This document shows positions 58,755 to 63,380 of a stretch of 64,000 nt of DNA, in pieces. Numbering within the stretch: the stretch's first letter is position 1; each line of letters starts with the position of its first letter. The notes beneath the pieces were generated by a model that saw only the letters and a program-made list of their open reading frames with translations, ran no database searches and had not been told where the DNA came from. The position numbers were made by a program, and so were the translations under genes. Origin of the DNA: a virus. Location: IMG/VR virus record IMGVR_UViG_3300005466_000025, positions 38,757-102,756 of that record. One strand, given 5' to 3'.

Positions 58755-58828
58755 CTGGATGTAGGAAAGCTTGGCAATCCGTCTGCTTTGGGAGCAGAAG
58801 ACCGCTGGTTCGAATCCAGCCATCCGGA
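58755..58828 (+). tRNA. tRNA-Pro(UGG)
   Basis: Acceptor CTGGATG/CATCCGG (C1-G72 as in Pro), anticodon loop TTTGGGA, T-loop TTCGAAT, A73. Confidence 0.9.
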
Positions 58829-58945
58829 CTGTTGCGACTAATCTAGATACGTCGCAATCGTGAGTGGTGACCCGTTAATTCACCACCGTTACCCAATAGG
58901 CGTTGTATTGGGGGTGCCCCCGCCTACCAAAATGTGGGGTATTAT
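58829..58945 (+). other. Spacer with hairpins between tRNA genes
   Basis: TTGCGAC...GTCGCAA (7 bp), GGTGA...TCACC and GGCG...CGCC can form three successive hairpins. No ORF or tRNA is seen here. Confidence 0.4.
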
Positions 58946-59020
58946 CTGGGTGTAGCTCAGCTTGGTCAGAGTAATCGCCTTGGACGCGAGAAGTCGCAGG
59001 TTCGAATCCTGCTGCCCAGA
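58946..59020 (+). tRNA. tRNA-Pro(UGG), second copy
   Basis: Acceptor CTGGGTG/TGCCCAG with C1-G72, loop CTTGGAC (34-36 TGG), one anticodon-stem mismatch, A73. Different body from the copy at 58755. Confidence 0.8.
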
Positions 59021-59075
59021 CTGGAAGCAACTGTGTGGATACGTAAAAGTGTTGCTGAAAGTAAGTCCACAACCC

Positions 59076-59151
59076 GATGGTATAGTGAAGTCAGGCCTAT
59101 CACGTCTCCCTGTCAAGGAGAAGAACACGGGTTCGAATCCCGTTATCATCG
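59076..59151 (+). tRNA. tRNA-Asp(GUC)
   Basis: Acceptor GATGGTA/TATCATC, anticodon stem TCTCC/GGAGA with loop CTGTCAA, G73. Confidence 0.9.
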
Positions 59152-59154
59152 CTA

Positions 59155-59215
59155 AAGAGAGTCCCTTCGATCCCTGGACGGACGCGCGCCTAGAGGTAAG
59201 ACGCAATACTCTCTT
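59155..59215 (+). other. Closed-stem spacer element E1 (structured RNA)
   Basis: AAGAGAGT (59155-59162) pairs perfectly with ACTCTCTT (59208-59215), closing a 61-base unit between tRNA-Asp and tRNA-Gly. There is no T-arm or anticodon arm, so it is not a tRNA. Confidence 0.45.
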
Positions 59216-59220
59216 AACTA

Positions 59221-59292
59221 GCAGCAATAATTCAGTGGTAGAATGTCTGCTTGCCAAGCAGAATGTCGTGAGTTCGAATCTCACTTGTTGCT
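59221..59292 (+). tRNA. tRNA-Gly(GCC)
   Basis: Acceptor GCAGCAA/TTGTTGC, anticodon stem TCTGC/GCAGA, loop TTGCCAA, U73 as in Gly. Confidence 0.92.
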
Positions 59293-59375
59293 CTTATCTG
59301 CCTAAGTCAGTCCTCGGCGTATGGCGAGAGGAATATGGGAGCCTGGAACCCATAGGTAAAAAATGCACGGCAAAT

Positions 59376-59447
59376 GAGTCGGAAGTATCTGGTGATATCC
59401 CTGGGCTGTGACTCCGGGCGGGTAGGGTTCGATCCCCTAACGACTCT
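59376..59447 (+). tRNA. tRNA-His(GUG)
   Basis: Acceptor GAGTCGG/ACGACTC (last pair mismatched), loop CTGTGAC, T-stem TAGGG/CCCTA. No encoded G-1/C73 pair is evident, unusual for His. Confidence 0.8.
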
Positions 59448-59511
59448 TAGTGGTTCATGCCTTGCCTGCAAGGGCGGAAAGAACGGATACTACAAGGCCC
59501 GTCACCACTAA
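59447..59511 (+). other. Closed-stem spacer element E2 (structured RNA)
   Basis: TTAGTGGT (59447-59454) pairs with ACCACTAA (59504-59511), with an inner CCTTG/CAAGG hairpin. A 65-base unit abutting tRNA-His and tRNA-Gly; no T-arm. Confidence 0.5.
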
Positions 59512-59517
59512 TTTTAA

Positions 59518-59590
59518 GCTTCCTTATTGTTAATGGTTAGCAAACGTGCCTTCCAAGCATGGAGTGTCAGTTCAAATCTGACAGGAAGCT
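59518..59590 (+). tRNA. tRNA-Gly(UCC)
   Basis: Acceptor GCTTCCT/AGGAAGC, loop CTTCCAA, T-loop TTCAAAT, U73. Confidence 0.9.
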
Positions 59591-59595
59591 CTCAA

Positions 59596-59668
59596 GTCTC
59601 TATAGCTCAGTGGAAAAGAGCAACGGGTTTCTACCCCGTGAGCCTAGGTTCGAATCCTAGTAGGGACT
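59596..59668 (+). tRNA. tRNA-Arg(UCU)
   Basis: Acceptor GTCTCTA/TAGGGAC, anticodon stem ACGGG/CCCGT, loop TTTCTAC, T-loop TTCGAAT. Confidence 0.92.
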
Positions 59669-59722
59669 CTGTGAATAAGATTCGGCGCAGGGCGTACCTT
59701 GGCGCGGCAACAGAACAAGTGC

Positions 59723-59781
59723 GGGACTTACCGGGAAGTACAAGCAACTAGGCGAGACGGCGCTGAACGGGAGAAAGTCCC
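59723..59781 (+). other. Closed-stem spacer element E3 (structured RNA)
   Basis: GGGACTT (59723-59729) pairs with AAGTCCC (59775-59781), 59 bases long, between tRNA-Arg and tRNA-Lys. The 50 bases before it are G/C-rich and also hairpin-prone, without an ORF. Confidence 0.45.
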
Positions 59782-59791
59782 TCCCAAATAT

Positions 59792-59866
59792 GGAACATTA
59801 GCTAAAATGGACAAAGGCACCTGGCTCTTAACCAGGAGATTCTAGGTTCGATCCCTAGATGTTCCA
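59792..59866 (+). tRNA. tRNA-Lys(CUU)
   Basis: Acceptor GGAACAT/ATGTTCC, anticodon stem CCTGG/CCAGG, loop CTCTTAA, T-loop TTCGATC, A73. Confidence 0.92.
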
Positions 59867-59871
59867 CTTTA

Positions 59872-59964
59872 TTAACTCCCTGGATGGGTATCTGGCTCGA
59901 AACCAGTGTAATAAGAAATGGTGTTCTCCGCGGAACGTAGAGAGTTCGATTCTCTCCGGTTGAT
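59872..59964 (+). tRNA. tRNA-Ser(CGA) with shortened D-arm
   Basis: Anticodon stem CTGG/CCAG with loop CTCGAAA, long variable arm with GTTC/GAAC, T-stem GAGAG/CTCTC. Acceptor TTAACTC/CGGTTGA has one mismatch. Only about 12 bases (CCTGGATGGGTA) lie between acceptor and anticodon stems, so the D-arm is truncated. Confidence 0.65.
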
Positions 59965-59971
59965 AAAACTT

Positions 59972-60045
59972 GCCCCTCTAGCCCAATTGGCAGAGGCACG
60001 GCACTCAAAACGCCGACAGTCTGAGTTCGAATCTCAGGTGGGGTA
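59972..60045 (+). tRNA. tRNA with Leu anticodon CAA, type-I architecture
   Basis: Acceptor GCCCCTC/GTGGGGT, loop CTCAAAA, variable loop only ACAGT, A73. Near-identical D-region to the UAA tRNA at 55106. The thioredoxin ORF starts two bases after it. Confidence 0.8.
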
Positions 60046-60047
60046 CT

Positions 60048-60299
60048 ATGAAACACCTAATGAAATTTGAAGCTGATTGGTGTGGCCCATGTCATGCCAT
60101 TAGACCGCTAGTTGAAAAGATTGCGGATGAGAATGAACTAGATATAGTGGTGGTTGATATTGATAAGGACAGTGACGTTGCCACCCTGTATGGAGTCGCC
60201 TCAATTCCAACAATCATTTTGATTGAGGATGGTTCAGAAGTAGCAAGGCATATTGGTTCCGCGCCAAAATCCACAATAGAAAAGAACTTGAATTTATAG
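60048..60299 (+). CDS. Thioredoxin-like protein
   Basis: This 83-residue protein has WCGPCHAIRP (residues 12-21) and VASIPTIILI (cis-Pro loop), a compact thioredoxin fold. It could serve as reductant for ribonucleotide reductase. The ATG is two bases after tRNA-Leu(CAA), and the only purine-rich run lies inside that tRNA. Its TAG overlaps the first bases of tRNA-Ile(GAU). Confidence 0.85.
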   Translation: MKHLMKFEADWCGPCHAIRPLVEKIADENELDIVVVDIDKDSDVATLYGVASIPTIILIEDGSEVARHIGSAPKSTIEKNLNL

Positions 60300-60374
60300 A
60301 CTAGTACGCCCTCTGGCTGATAACCAGTTGAAAGGCTATGCGGATACAAAATGGTTCGAATCCATTCTAGTCTA
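60298..60374 (+). tRNA. tRNA-Ile(GAU)-like, D-arm missing
   Basis: Acceptor AGACTAG/CTAGTCT, anticodon stem TCTGG/CCAGT with loop CTGATAA, T-arm AATGG/CCATT with TTCGAAT, A73. Only 7 bases separate acceptor and anticodon stems, while 21 bases replace the variable loop. It is either a D-armless tRNA or a rearranged one. Confidence 0.6.
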
Positions 60375-60375
60375 C

Positions 60376-60415
60376 TGGGTAAGGAATTTGTTAAAAAGGG
60401 TCGATTCCCACCCCA
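60376..60415 (+). other. tRNA-like remnant (T-arm and acceptor only)
   Basis: GGG-TCGATT-CCC resembles a T-arm flanked by TGGGT...ACCCCA, with no anticodon arm. Likely a decayed tRNA. Confidence 0.3.
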
Positions 60416-60429
60416 AACTTGAAATCTTG

Positions 60430-60438
60430 TGCTATAAT
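60430..60438 (+). promoter_or_regulatory. Extended -10 promoter of a structured RNA
   Basis: TGCTATAAT, predicted +1 near 60445, seven bases before the first hairpin of the 60452-60585 RNA. Confidence 0.65.
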
Positions 60439-60451
60439 CCTTAGCACACAA

Positions 60452-60585
60452 GGGGAGATATGGGTTAAACTGTATCTTCCCACCATGCCTCTCACAGTCT
60501 TACGGCTGTCAGAGGCTCCTGGCCCCCAGTACCCTAACGGGGAAAAGGGCAGCCTGGAAGGAGAGGGGTAAAAGCCTCTCCTTCC
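60452..60585 (+). ncRNA. Structured non-coding RNA with four successive hairpins
   Basis: Hairpin A: GGGGAGATA (60452-60460) with TATCTTCCC (60473-60481). B: GCCTCTCACAG (60487-60497) with CTGTCAGAGGC (60506-60516), one mismatch. C: CTGG...CCTGG region (60518-60557). D: GGAAGGAGAGG (60556-60566) with CCTCTCCTTCC (60575-60585), 11 perfect pairs. It starts just downstream of a promoter and is followed by tRNA-Val. No family is recognised. Confidence 0.6.
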
Positions 60586-60594
60586 CCCAAACTT

Positions 60595-60667
60595 AGGCAA
60601 TTAGCTCAGCCGGGAGAGCGCCGTTCTTACAAATCGGAGGCCGGGGGATCGAAGCCCTCATTGCCTA
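60595..60667 (+). tRNA. tRNA-Val(UAC)
   Basis: Acceptor AGGCAAT/ATTGCCT, loop CTTACAA, T-loop ATCGAAG (T54 replaced by A), A73. One mismatch in the anticodon stem. Confidence 0.82.
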
Positions 60668-60671
60668 TCAA

Positions 60672-60743
60672 GTCAAAGTGACCGAGCGGATAGGTATGAG
60701 TCTGCAAAACTCATTCACGCTGGTTCGAATCCAGTCTTTGACT
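60672..60743 (+). tRNA. tRNA-Cys(GCA)
   Basis: Acceptor GTCAAAG/CTTTGAC, anticodon stem TGAGT/ACTCA, loop CTGCAAA, U73 as in Cys. Confidence 0.92.
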
Positions 60744-60776
60744 CTTCCTTTTCCTAGGATAAAAAGGAGGTACCAT

Positions 60777-60869
60777 ATGACAGCAATTAAACCAGGAAAG
60801 CTTTCGACACTTACTGTCGCCTGGACTCCGACCTGGACCGCTAATTGGTCGCCAGTCTGGTCAATGTAA
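60777..60869 (+). CDS. 30-aa tryptophan-rich micropeptide
   Basis: AAAAAGGAGG lies 6 bases before ATG 60777, one of the best ribosome-binding sites in the array. After a basic start (TAIKPGKLS) the peptide has four Trp in a regular pattern, W-T-P-T-W-T-A-N-W-S-P-V-W. This is likely membrane-active or a binding peptide. No family is known to me. Confidence 0.6.
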   Translation: MTAIKPGKLSTLTVAWTPTWTANWSPVWSM

Positions 60870-60881
60870 GTCAAGAGATGG

Positions 60882-60934
60882 GTTAGGTATTTTCTAGATA
60901 AATCCAGCATTCAAGGCCGCGCCTTTGCCTAACG
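60882..60934 (+). other. Hairpin spacer between micropeptide and tRNA-Ala
   Basis: GTTAGG...CCTAAC (6 bp) encloses AAGGC/GCCTT. No ORF is seen here. Confidence 0.35.
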
Positions 60935-60960
60935 AGGGAAGTAAAATGCGGTCAATAAAT

Positions 60961-61032
60961 GGGGCTGTAAGCTAATCAGGAAACTACCTGCTTTGCACGC
61001 AGGAATACGGGGAGCATAACCCCGCCGCTCCA
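60961..61032 (+). tRNA. tRNA-Ala(UGC) with atypical T-loop
   Basis: Acceptor GGGGCTG/CCGCTCC keeps G3-U70, the Ala identity pair. Anticodon stem CCTGC/GCAGG, loop TTTGCAC, A73. The T-loop is AGCATAA instead of TTCRANY. Confidence 0.75.
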
Positions 61033-61091
61033 CTCCCTTCAAGTAGAGATACCAAGTGATCATGGTGAGGGAAACTAAAGTCTCTATACAT

Positions 61092-61163
61092 TCCAGCTTG
61101 GCGCAAAGGTAGCGCAATCGGCTGTTAACCGAGAGGTTCTAGGTTCGAATCCTAGAGTTGGAG
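61092..61163 (+). tRNA. tRNA-Asn(GUU)
   Basis: Acceptor TCCAGCT/AGTTGGA, anticodon stem ATCGG/CCGAG (outermost pair A-G mismatched), loop CTGTTAA, T-stem CTAGG/CCTAG, G73. Confidence 0.88.
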
Positions 61164-61235
61164 CTAGCGGAGGGGCATATGGACAGACTCCGTATGTTAA
61201 ATGAGGGGCGTATCGCCCCCGCCCCAATGCCACAT

Positions 61236-61307
61236 TCCTCAGTAGCTTAGTAGTAGAGCAGCAGTCTCATAAGCTGTAAGGCAATGGTGCAACTCCATTC
61301 TGAGGGA
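61236..61307 (+). tRNA. tRNA-Met or tRNA-Ile2 (CAU), second CAU tRNA
   Basis: Acceptor TCCTCAG/CTGAGGG, loop CTCATAA, T-arm AATGG/CCATT with loop TGCAACT, A73. The 1-72 pair is U-G. Confidence 0.8.
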
Positions 61308-61327
61308 CTATATTGAACCACAGCTTG

Positions 61328-61336
61328 TGTTATAAT
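61328..61336 (+). promoter_or_regulatory. Extended -10 promoter, leaderless HNH gene
   Basis: TGTTATAAT; five bases then ATG 61342. Confidence 0.65.
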
Positions 61337-61341
61337 ATAGC

Positions 61342-61650
61342 ATGAGCAAGCAGGCAGAATATTCGTCTAAATGGTACAATAATAATAAGCAGTTGCAGAA
61401 GCAAAGAGTTGACAGTAGAAGAAGGGAAATGACCCAATTTCTGTTCTCTCTAAAGAAAAATAAGAAGTGTGCGTTCTGTTCAGAGAGTGAGCCAGCTTGT
61501 CTAGACTGGCATCACACTAGAGATAAGATCGTAGATGTAAGTCAGATTCCAAAGATGGGTTGGGGTAAGGAGAAAGCATTAGAAGAAATTTCAAAGTGCA
61601 TTCTTGTTTGCGCCAACTGTCACAGGAAACTACACGCCGGATTAGTTTAA
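61342..61650 (+). CDS. HNH endonuclease, leaderless
   Basis: This 102-residue protein has a basic N-terminus, then CAFCSESEPACLDWHHTRDK and CANCHRKLHAG, the two zinc pairs and catalytic His of HNH/homing-type nucleases. It lies inside a tRNA array and its 3' end overlaps tRNA-Thr, so it may be a free-standing homing endonuclease. No Shine-Dalgarno; the ATG sits at the predicted +1. Confidence 0.8.
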   Translation: MSKQAEYSSKWYNNNKQLQKQRVDSRRREMTQFLFSLKKNKKCAFCSESEPACLDWHHTRDKIVDVSQIPKMGWGKEKALEEISKCILVCANCHRKLHAGLV

Positions 61651-61707
61651 CTGGTAAAACACGACTCTTGTAAAGTTGTGAACAGGGTTCAAGTCCTTGA
61701 TTCGGCT
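61636..61707 (+). tRNA. tRNA-Thr(UGU)
   Basis: Acceptor GCCGGAT/ATTCGGC, anticodon stem CGACT/AGTTG, loop CTTGTAA, T-loop TTCAAGT. The first 15 bases overlap the HNH ORF. Confidence 0.88.
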
Positions 61708-61732
61708 TAGGGTTCGATTCCTAGACGTGGCT
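61708..61732 (+). pseudogene. 3' tRNA fragment (T-arm plus acceptor strand)
   Basis: A second TTCGATT loop with CCTAG and an ACGTGGC acceptor strand directly follows tRNA-Thr, with no matching 5' half. It looks like the relic of a tRNA recombination. Confidence 0.5.
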
Positions 61733-61736
61733 CTTA

Positions 61737-61745
61737 TGCTATAAT
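61737..61745 (+). promoter_or_regulatory. Extended -10 promoter
   Basis: TGCTATAAT with predicted +1 near 61752, the base of the TAGGCTC/GAGCCTA hairpin. Confidence 0.65.
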
Positions 61746-61752
61746 GTTCCCT

Positions 61753-61821
61753 TAGGCTCCTAGCTCCTAAAATTGGACGTGAGCCTACGCGCAGGTAAAG
61801 GCATGGCGTAACAGATGCCTT
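61753..61821 (+). other. Two-hairpin 5' leader before tRNA-Ile(UAU)
   Basis: TAGGCTC (61753-61759) pairs with GAGCCTA (61781-61787), then AAGGCAT (61798-61804) with ATGCCTT (61815-61821). It starts at the predicted +1. Confidence 0.45.
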
Positions 61822-61827
61822 GTGTTT

Positions 61828-61901
61828 GCACCTTGGCAGGCCGGTTGTTTGGAGGTATCTTATAAGTATCTTTAAGCTTGGTTCGACTCCAAGAGGGTGT
61901 A
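61828..61901 (+). tRNA. tRNA-Ile(UAU)
   Basis: Acceptor GCACCTT/AGGGTGT, anticodon stem GGTAT/GTATC, loop CTTATAA, T-loop TTCGACT, A73. UAU is a rare anticodon that reads AUA. An ORF starts three bases after it. Confidence 0.85.
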
Positions 61902-61904
61902 TAA

Positions 61905-62072
61905 ATGGAATATACAAAAACACAGTGGGAGTCATTCCCGACAACAAAGGATGCGGAAGTTATTTCATGCCAGTATTGTGAGAACGAAACTGTTGTGAAA
62001 GCTAACAAATTCGTAACACGGTACACATGTCCTACGTGCTATAGTGTACCTAAGTTAAGCAAGCGCAAGTAA
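61905..62072 (+). CDS. Zinc-ribbon protein, 55 aa
   Basis: ATG 61905 lies three bases after tRNA-Ile(UAU). CQYC and CPTC (21 residues apart) form a zinc ribbon, and the tail is basic (KLSKRK). The stop is four bases before tRNA-Glu. The purine run that could act as a Shine-Dalgarno is inside the tRNA acceptor stem. Confidence 0.65.
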   Translation: MEYTKTQWESFPTTKDAEVISCQYCENETVVKANKFVTRYTCPTCYSVPKLSKRK

Positions 62073-62075
62073 CAT

Positions 62076-62146
62076 GGCCCTATCGTCTAATGGTAGGACG
62101 GGTGCCTTTCAAGCATCTAACCGGGGATCGTAACCCCGTAGGGCTA
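62076..62146 (+). tRNA. tRNA-Glu(UUC)
   Basis: Acceptor GGCCCTA/TAGGGCT, anticodon stem GGTGC/GCATC, loop CTTTCAA, T-stem CGGGG/CCCCG with loop ATCGTAA. Confidence 0.85.
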
Positions 62147-62150
62147 CTAA

Positions 62151-62222
62151 CGCTCATTAGCTCAACGGAAAGAGCATTGGTCTTCGAAACCAAGAGTGAA
62201 GGTTCGATTCCTTCATGGGCGT
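62151..62222 (+). tRNA. tRNA-Arg(UCG)
   Basis: Acceptor CGCTCAT/ATGGGCG, anticodon stem TTGGT/ACCAA, loop CTTCGAA, T-stem GAAGG/CCTTC. Confidence 0.92.
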
Positions 62223-62223
62223 C

Positions 62224-62327
62224 TGGCAGGAAGTCACATTTAAGTTGAAGTGACTGATAGTAGATGAAGATGGAAGATGGAGGTAGAAGTAGTACAGTCG
62301 TAGTTCTGCATCATCGACTTCCTGCCA
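62224..62327 (+). ncRNA. Putative non-coding RNA closed by a 12-bp perfect stem
   Basis: TGGCAGGAAGTC (62224-62235) pairs perfectly with GACTTCCTGCCA (62316-62327). Inside are GTCAC/GTGAC and a purine-rich stretch with repeated GATGRA/GGAGG-like units. It sits between tRNA-Arg and tRNA-Lys with no ORF. Confidence 0.55.
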
Positions 62328-62377
62328 ATTTGTTTGGTGGACCGGGACTCCTGGGTAAGAGTAAAAACTGCCCAATA

Positions 62378-62449
62378 TCCTCCGTAGCGTACTGGCAGCG
62401 CACACGCCTTTTAAGCGACGAGGACAGGGTTCGATTCCCTGCGGGGGGA
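62378..62449 (+). tRNA. tRNA-Lys(UUU)
   Basis: Acceptor TCCTCCG/CGGGGGG, loop CTTTTAA, T-stem CAGGG/CCCTG, A73. The anticodon stem keeps only three good pairs. Confidence 0.78.
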
Positions 62450-62578
62450 CTGGCGAAGGTGTCGTTCGAATCGACTATGGTGTAACCTGGAAGCACATCG
62501 CCATGAATCCATGCGACGGCATGGGGGTACCAGGGTATCTGGTTGTTCGTCGGGGTCAACCTTAATCAATCCGACCAT
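62450..62578 (+). other. Spacer with T-arm-like and other hairpins
   Basis: GTCG-TTCGAAT-CGAC looks like an isolated T-arm, and GGTTG/CAACC forms a second hairpin. No anticodon arm or ORF is visible. Confidence 0.35.
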
Positions 62579-62650
62579 TTCTCAGTCGTCTAATTGGCAG
62601 GACAGCGGACTTTGAATCCGCGAATCTGGGTTCGAATCCTAGCAGAGAAA
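62579..62650 (+). tRNA. tRNA-Gln(UUG)
   Basis: Acceptor TTCTCAG/CAGAGAA (one mismatch), anticodon stem GCGGA/TCCGC, loop CTTTGAA, T-loop TTCGAAT. Confidence 0.88.
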
Positions 62651-62655
62651 CTACA

Positions 62656-62712
62656 CCCCTCCGAATGGGTCATAGACTAGTCCGGCTACCCCTGAAATAG
62701 AGCCGGGAGGGG
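62656..62712 (+). other. Closed-stem spacer element E4 (structured RNA)
   Basis: CCCCTCC (62656-62662) pairs with GGAGGGG (62706-62712) and encloses CGGCT/AGCCG. A 57-base unit between tRNA-Gln and tRNA-Arg. Confidence 0.5.
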
Positions 62713-62717
62713 ATCAA

Positions 62718-62790
62718 TGCTTCTTAGCTCAGAGGATAGAGCGCGTCCCTGCGAAGGACGAGGCCATAGGTTCGATTCCTATAGGGGCAA
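62718..62790 (+). tRNA. tRNA-Arg(GCG)
   Basis: Acceptor TGCTTCT/AGGGGCA, anticodon stem CGTCC/GGACG, loop CTGCGAA, T-stem ATAGG/CCTAT, A73. An ORF starts one base after the 3' end. Confidence 0.88.
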
Positions 62791-62791
62791 T

Positions 62792-62995
62792 ATGATAATT
62801 AAATTAGGACCAATAGTGATTATGGATTCCAAGACAAGGGAGGCCTATAGGGAACTCCTAACAGAGGCATATTTGGTTCATCAAAATATTTGGTTTTCAC
62901 AGGATTGGGCGCAATCTGAGCAGGAAATTAAGAATGCAGATTCCCATCTTTCTGAAGCAATTTCACATGTACCAGCAAGTGAATTAGAAATTTAG
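62792..62995 (+). CDS. Hypothetical protein, 67 aa, between tRNA-Arg and RNase P RNA
   Basis: ATG 62792 begins one base after tRNA-Arg(GCG). The AGGGGCA acceptor strand is the only Shine-Dalgarno-like run. A helical, acidic protein (DSKTREAYRELLTEAYL...). Its stop lies in the first helix of the RNase P RNA. The function is unknown. Confidence 0.6.
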   Translation: MIIKLGPIVIMDSKTREAYRELLTEAYLVHQNIWFSQDWAQSEQEIKNADSHLSEAISHVPASELEI

Positions 62996-63346
62996 AGTGG
63001 AAGACTTGTGCGGCGGAATTCCAACACCGTCGAGGAAGTTCGGGCCACATGAATGCGCTAGACTTGCGAGGAGGCGCAGGAAACGAGCAGAAAAAGTGGG
63101 AGCGGTCGTAAGCTAACGATGGGAAACCGGGAGAAATAGCTGGCCGCGCCTTACCACAAATTCGTCGGTGTGTAACCTCAAGACGCCCTTAGTCTAAGGG
63201 GCATGGTAGAGGGCAGCTAATAATTTAGCCATATGGAGTCATAGTGTCCCTTCTCTACGAAGGTGGTAAGCCCTGAGGTCACGTACAGGCGCTCCATATG
63301 AGACAGATGCAAGTCCACGACAGAATCCCGGCTACGAAACTCTAAA
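62991..63346 (+). ncRNA. rnpB: RNase P RNA (bacterial type)
   Basis: Helix P1: TTTAGAGT (62991-62998) with ACTCTAAA (63339-63346). P2: GACTTG (63003-63008) with CAAGTC (63310-63315). P3: CGGCGG (63011-63016) with CCGTCG (63027-63032). Conserved region I is GAGGAAGTTCGGGC (63032-63045), CAGAAA is at 63088-63093, and the near-universal CCACGACAGAATCCCGGCT is at 63315-63333. P4 forms TCGGG (63040-63044) with CCCGG (63327-63331). The RNA removes 5' leaders from pre-tRNAs with the host RnpA protein; none is seen here. It lies in the tRNA array it probably serves. Confidence 0.93.
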
Positions 63347-63380
63347 TTAACAAAATATTGACCTACTAAGTTGAAATTTG

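Noticed and set aside
58875-59411. Long ORFs on both strands across the tRNA genes
   Set aside because: They read straight through several well-formed tRNAs and share repeated residues derived from T-arm sequence (for example GFEP/SNP), a known artefact.
61190-61226. GGGGCG/CGCCCC hairpin as a terminator
   Set aside because: It has no U-tract and lies inside the tRNA array between co-oriented tRNAs; a processing or spacer role is at least as likely.
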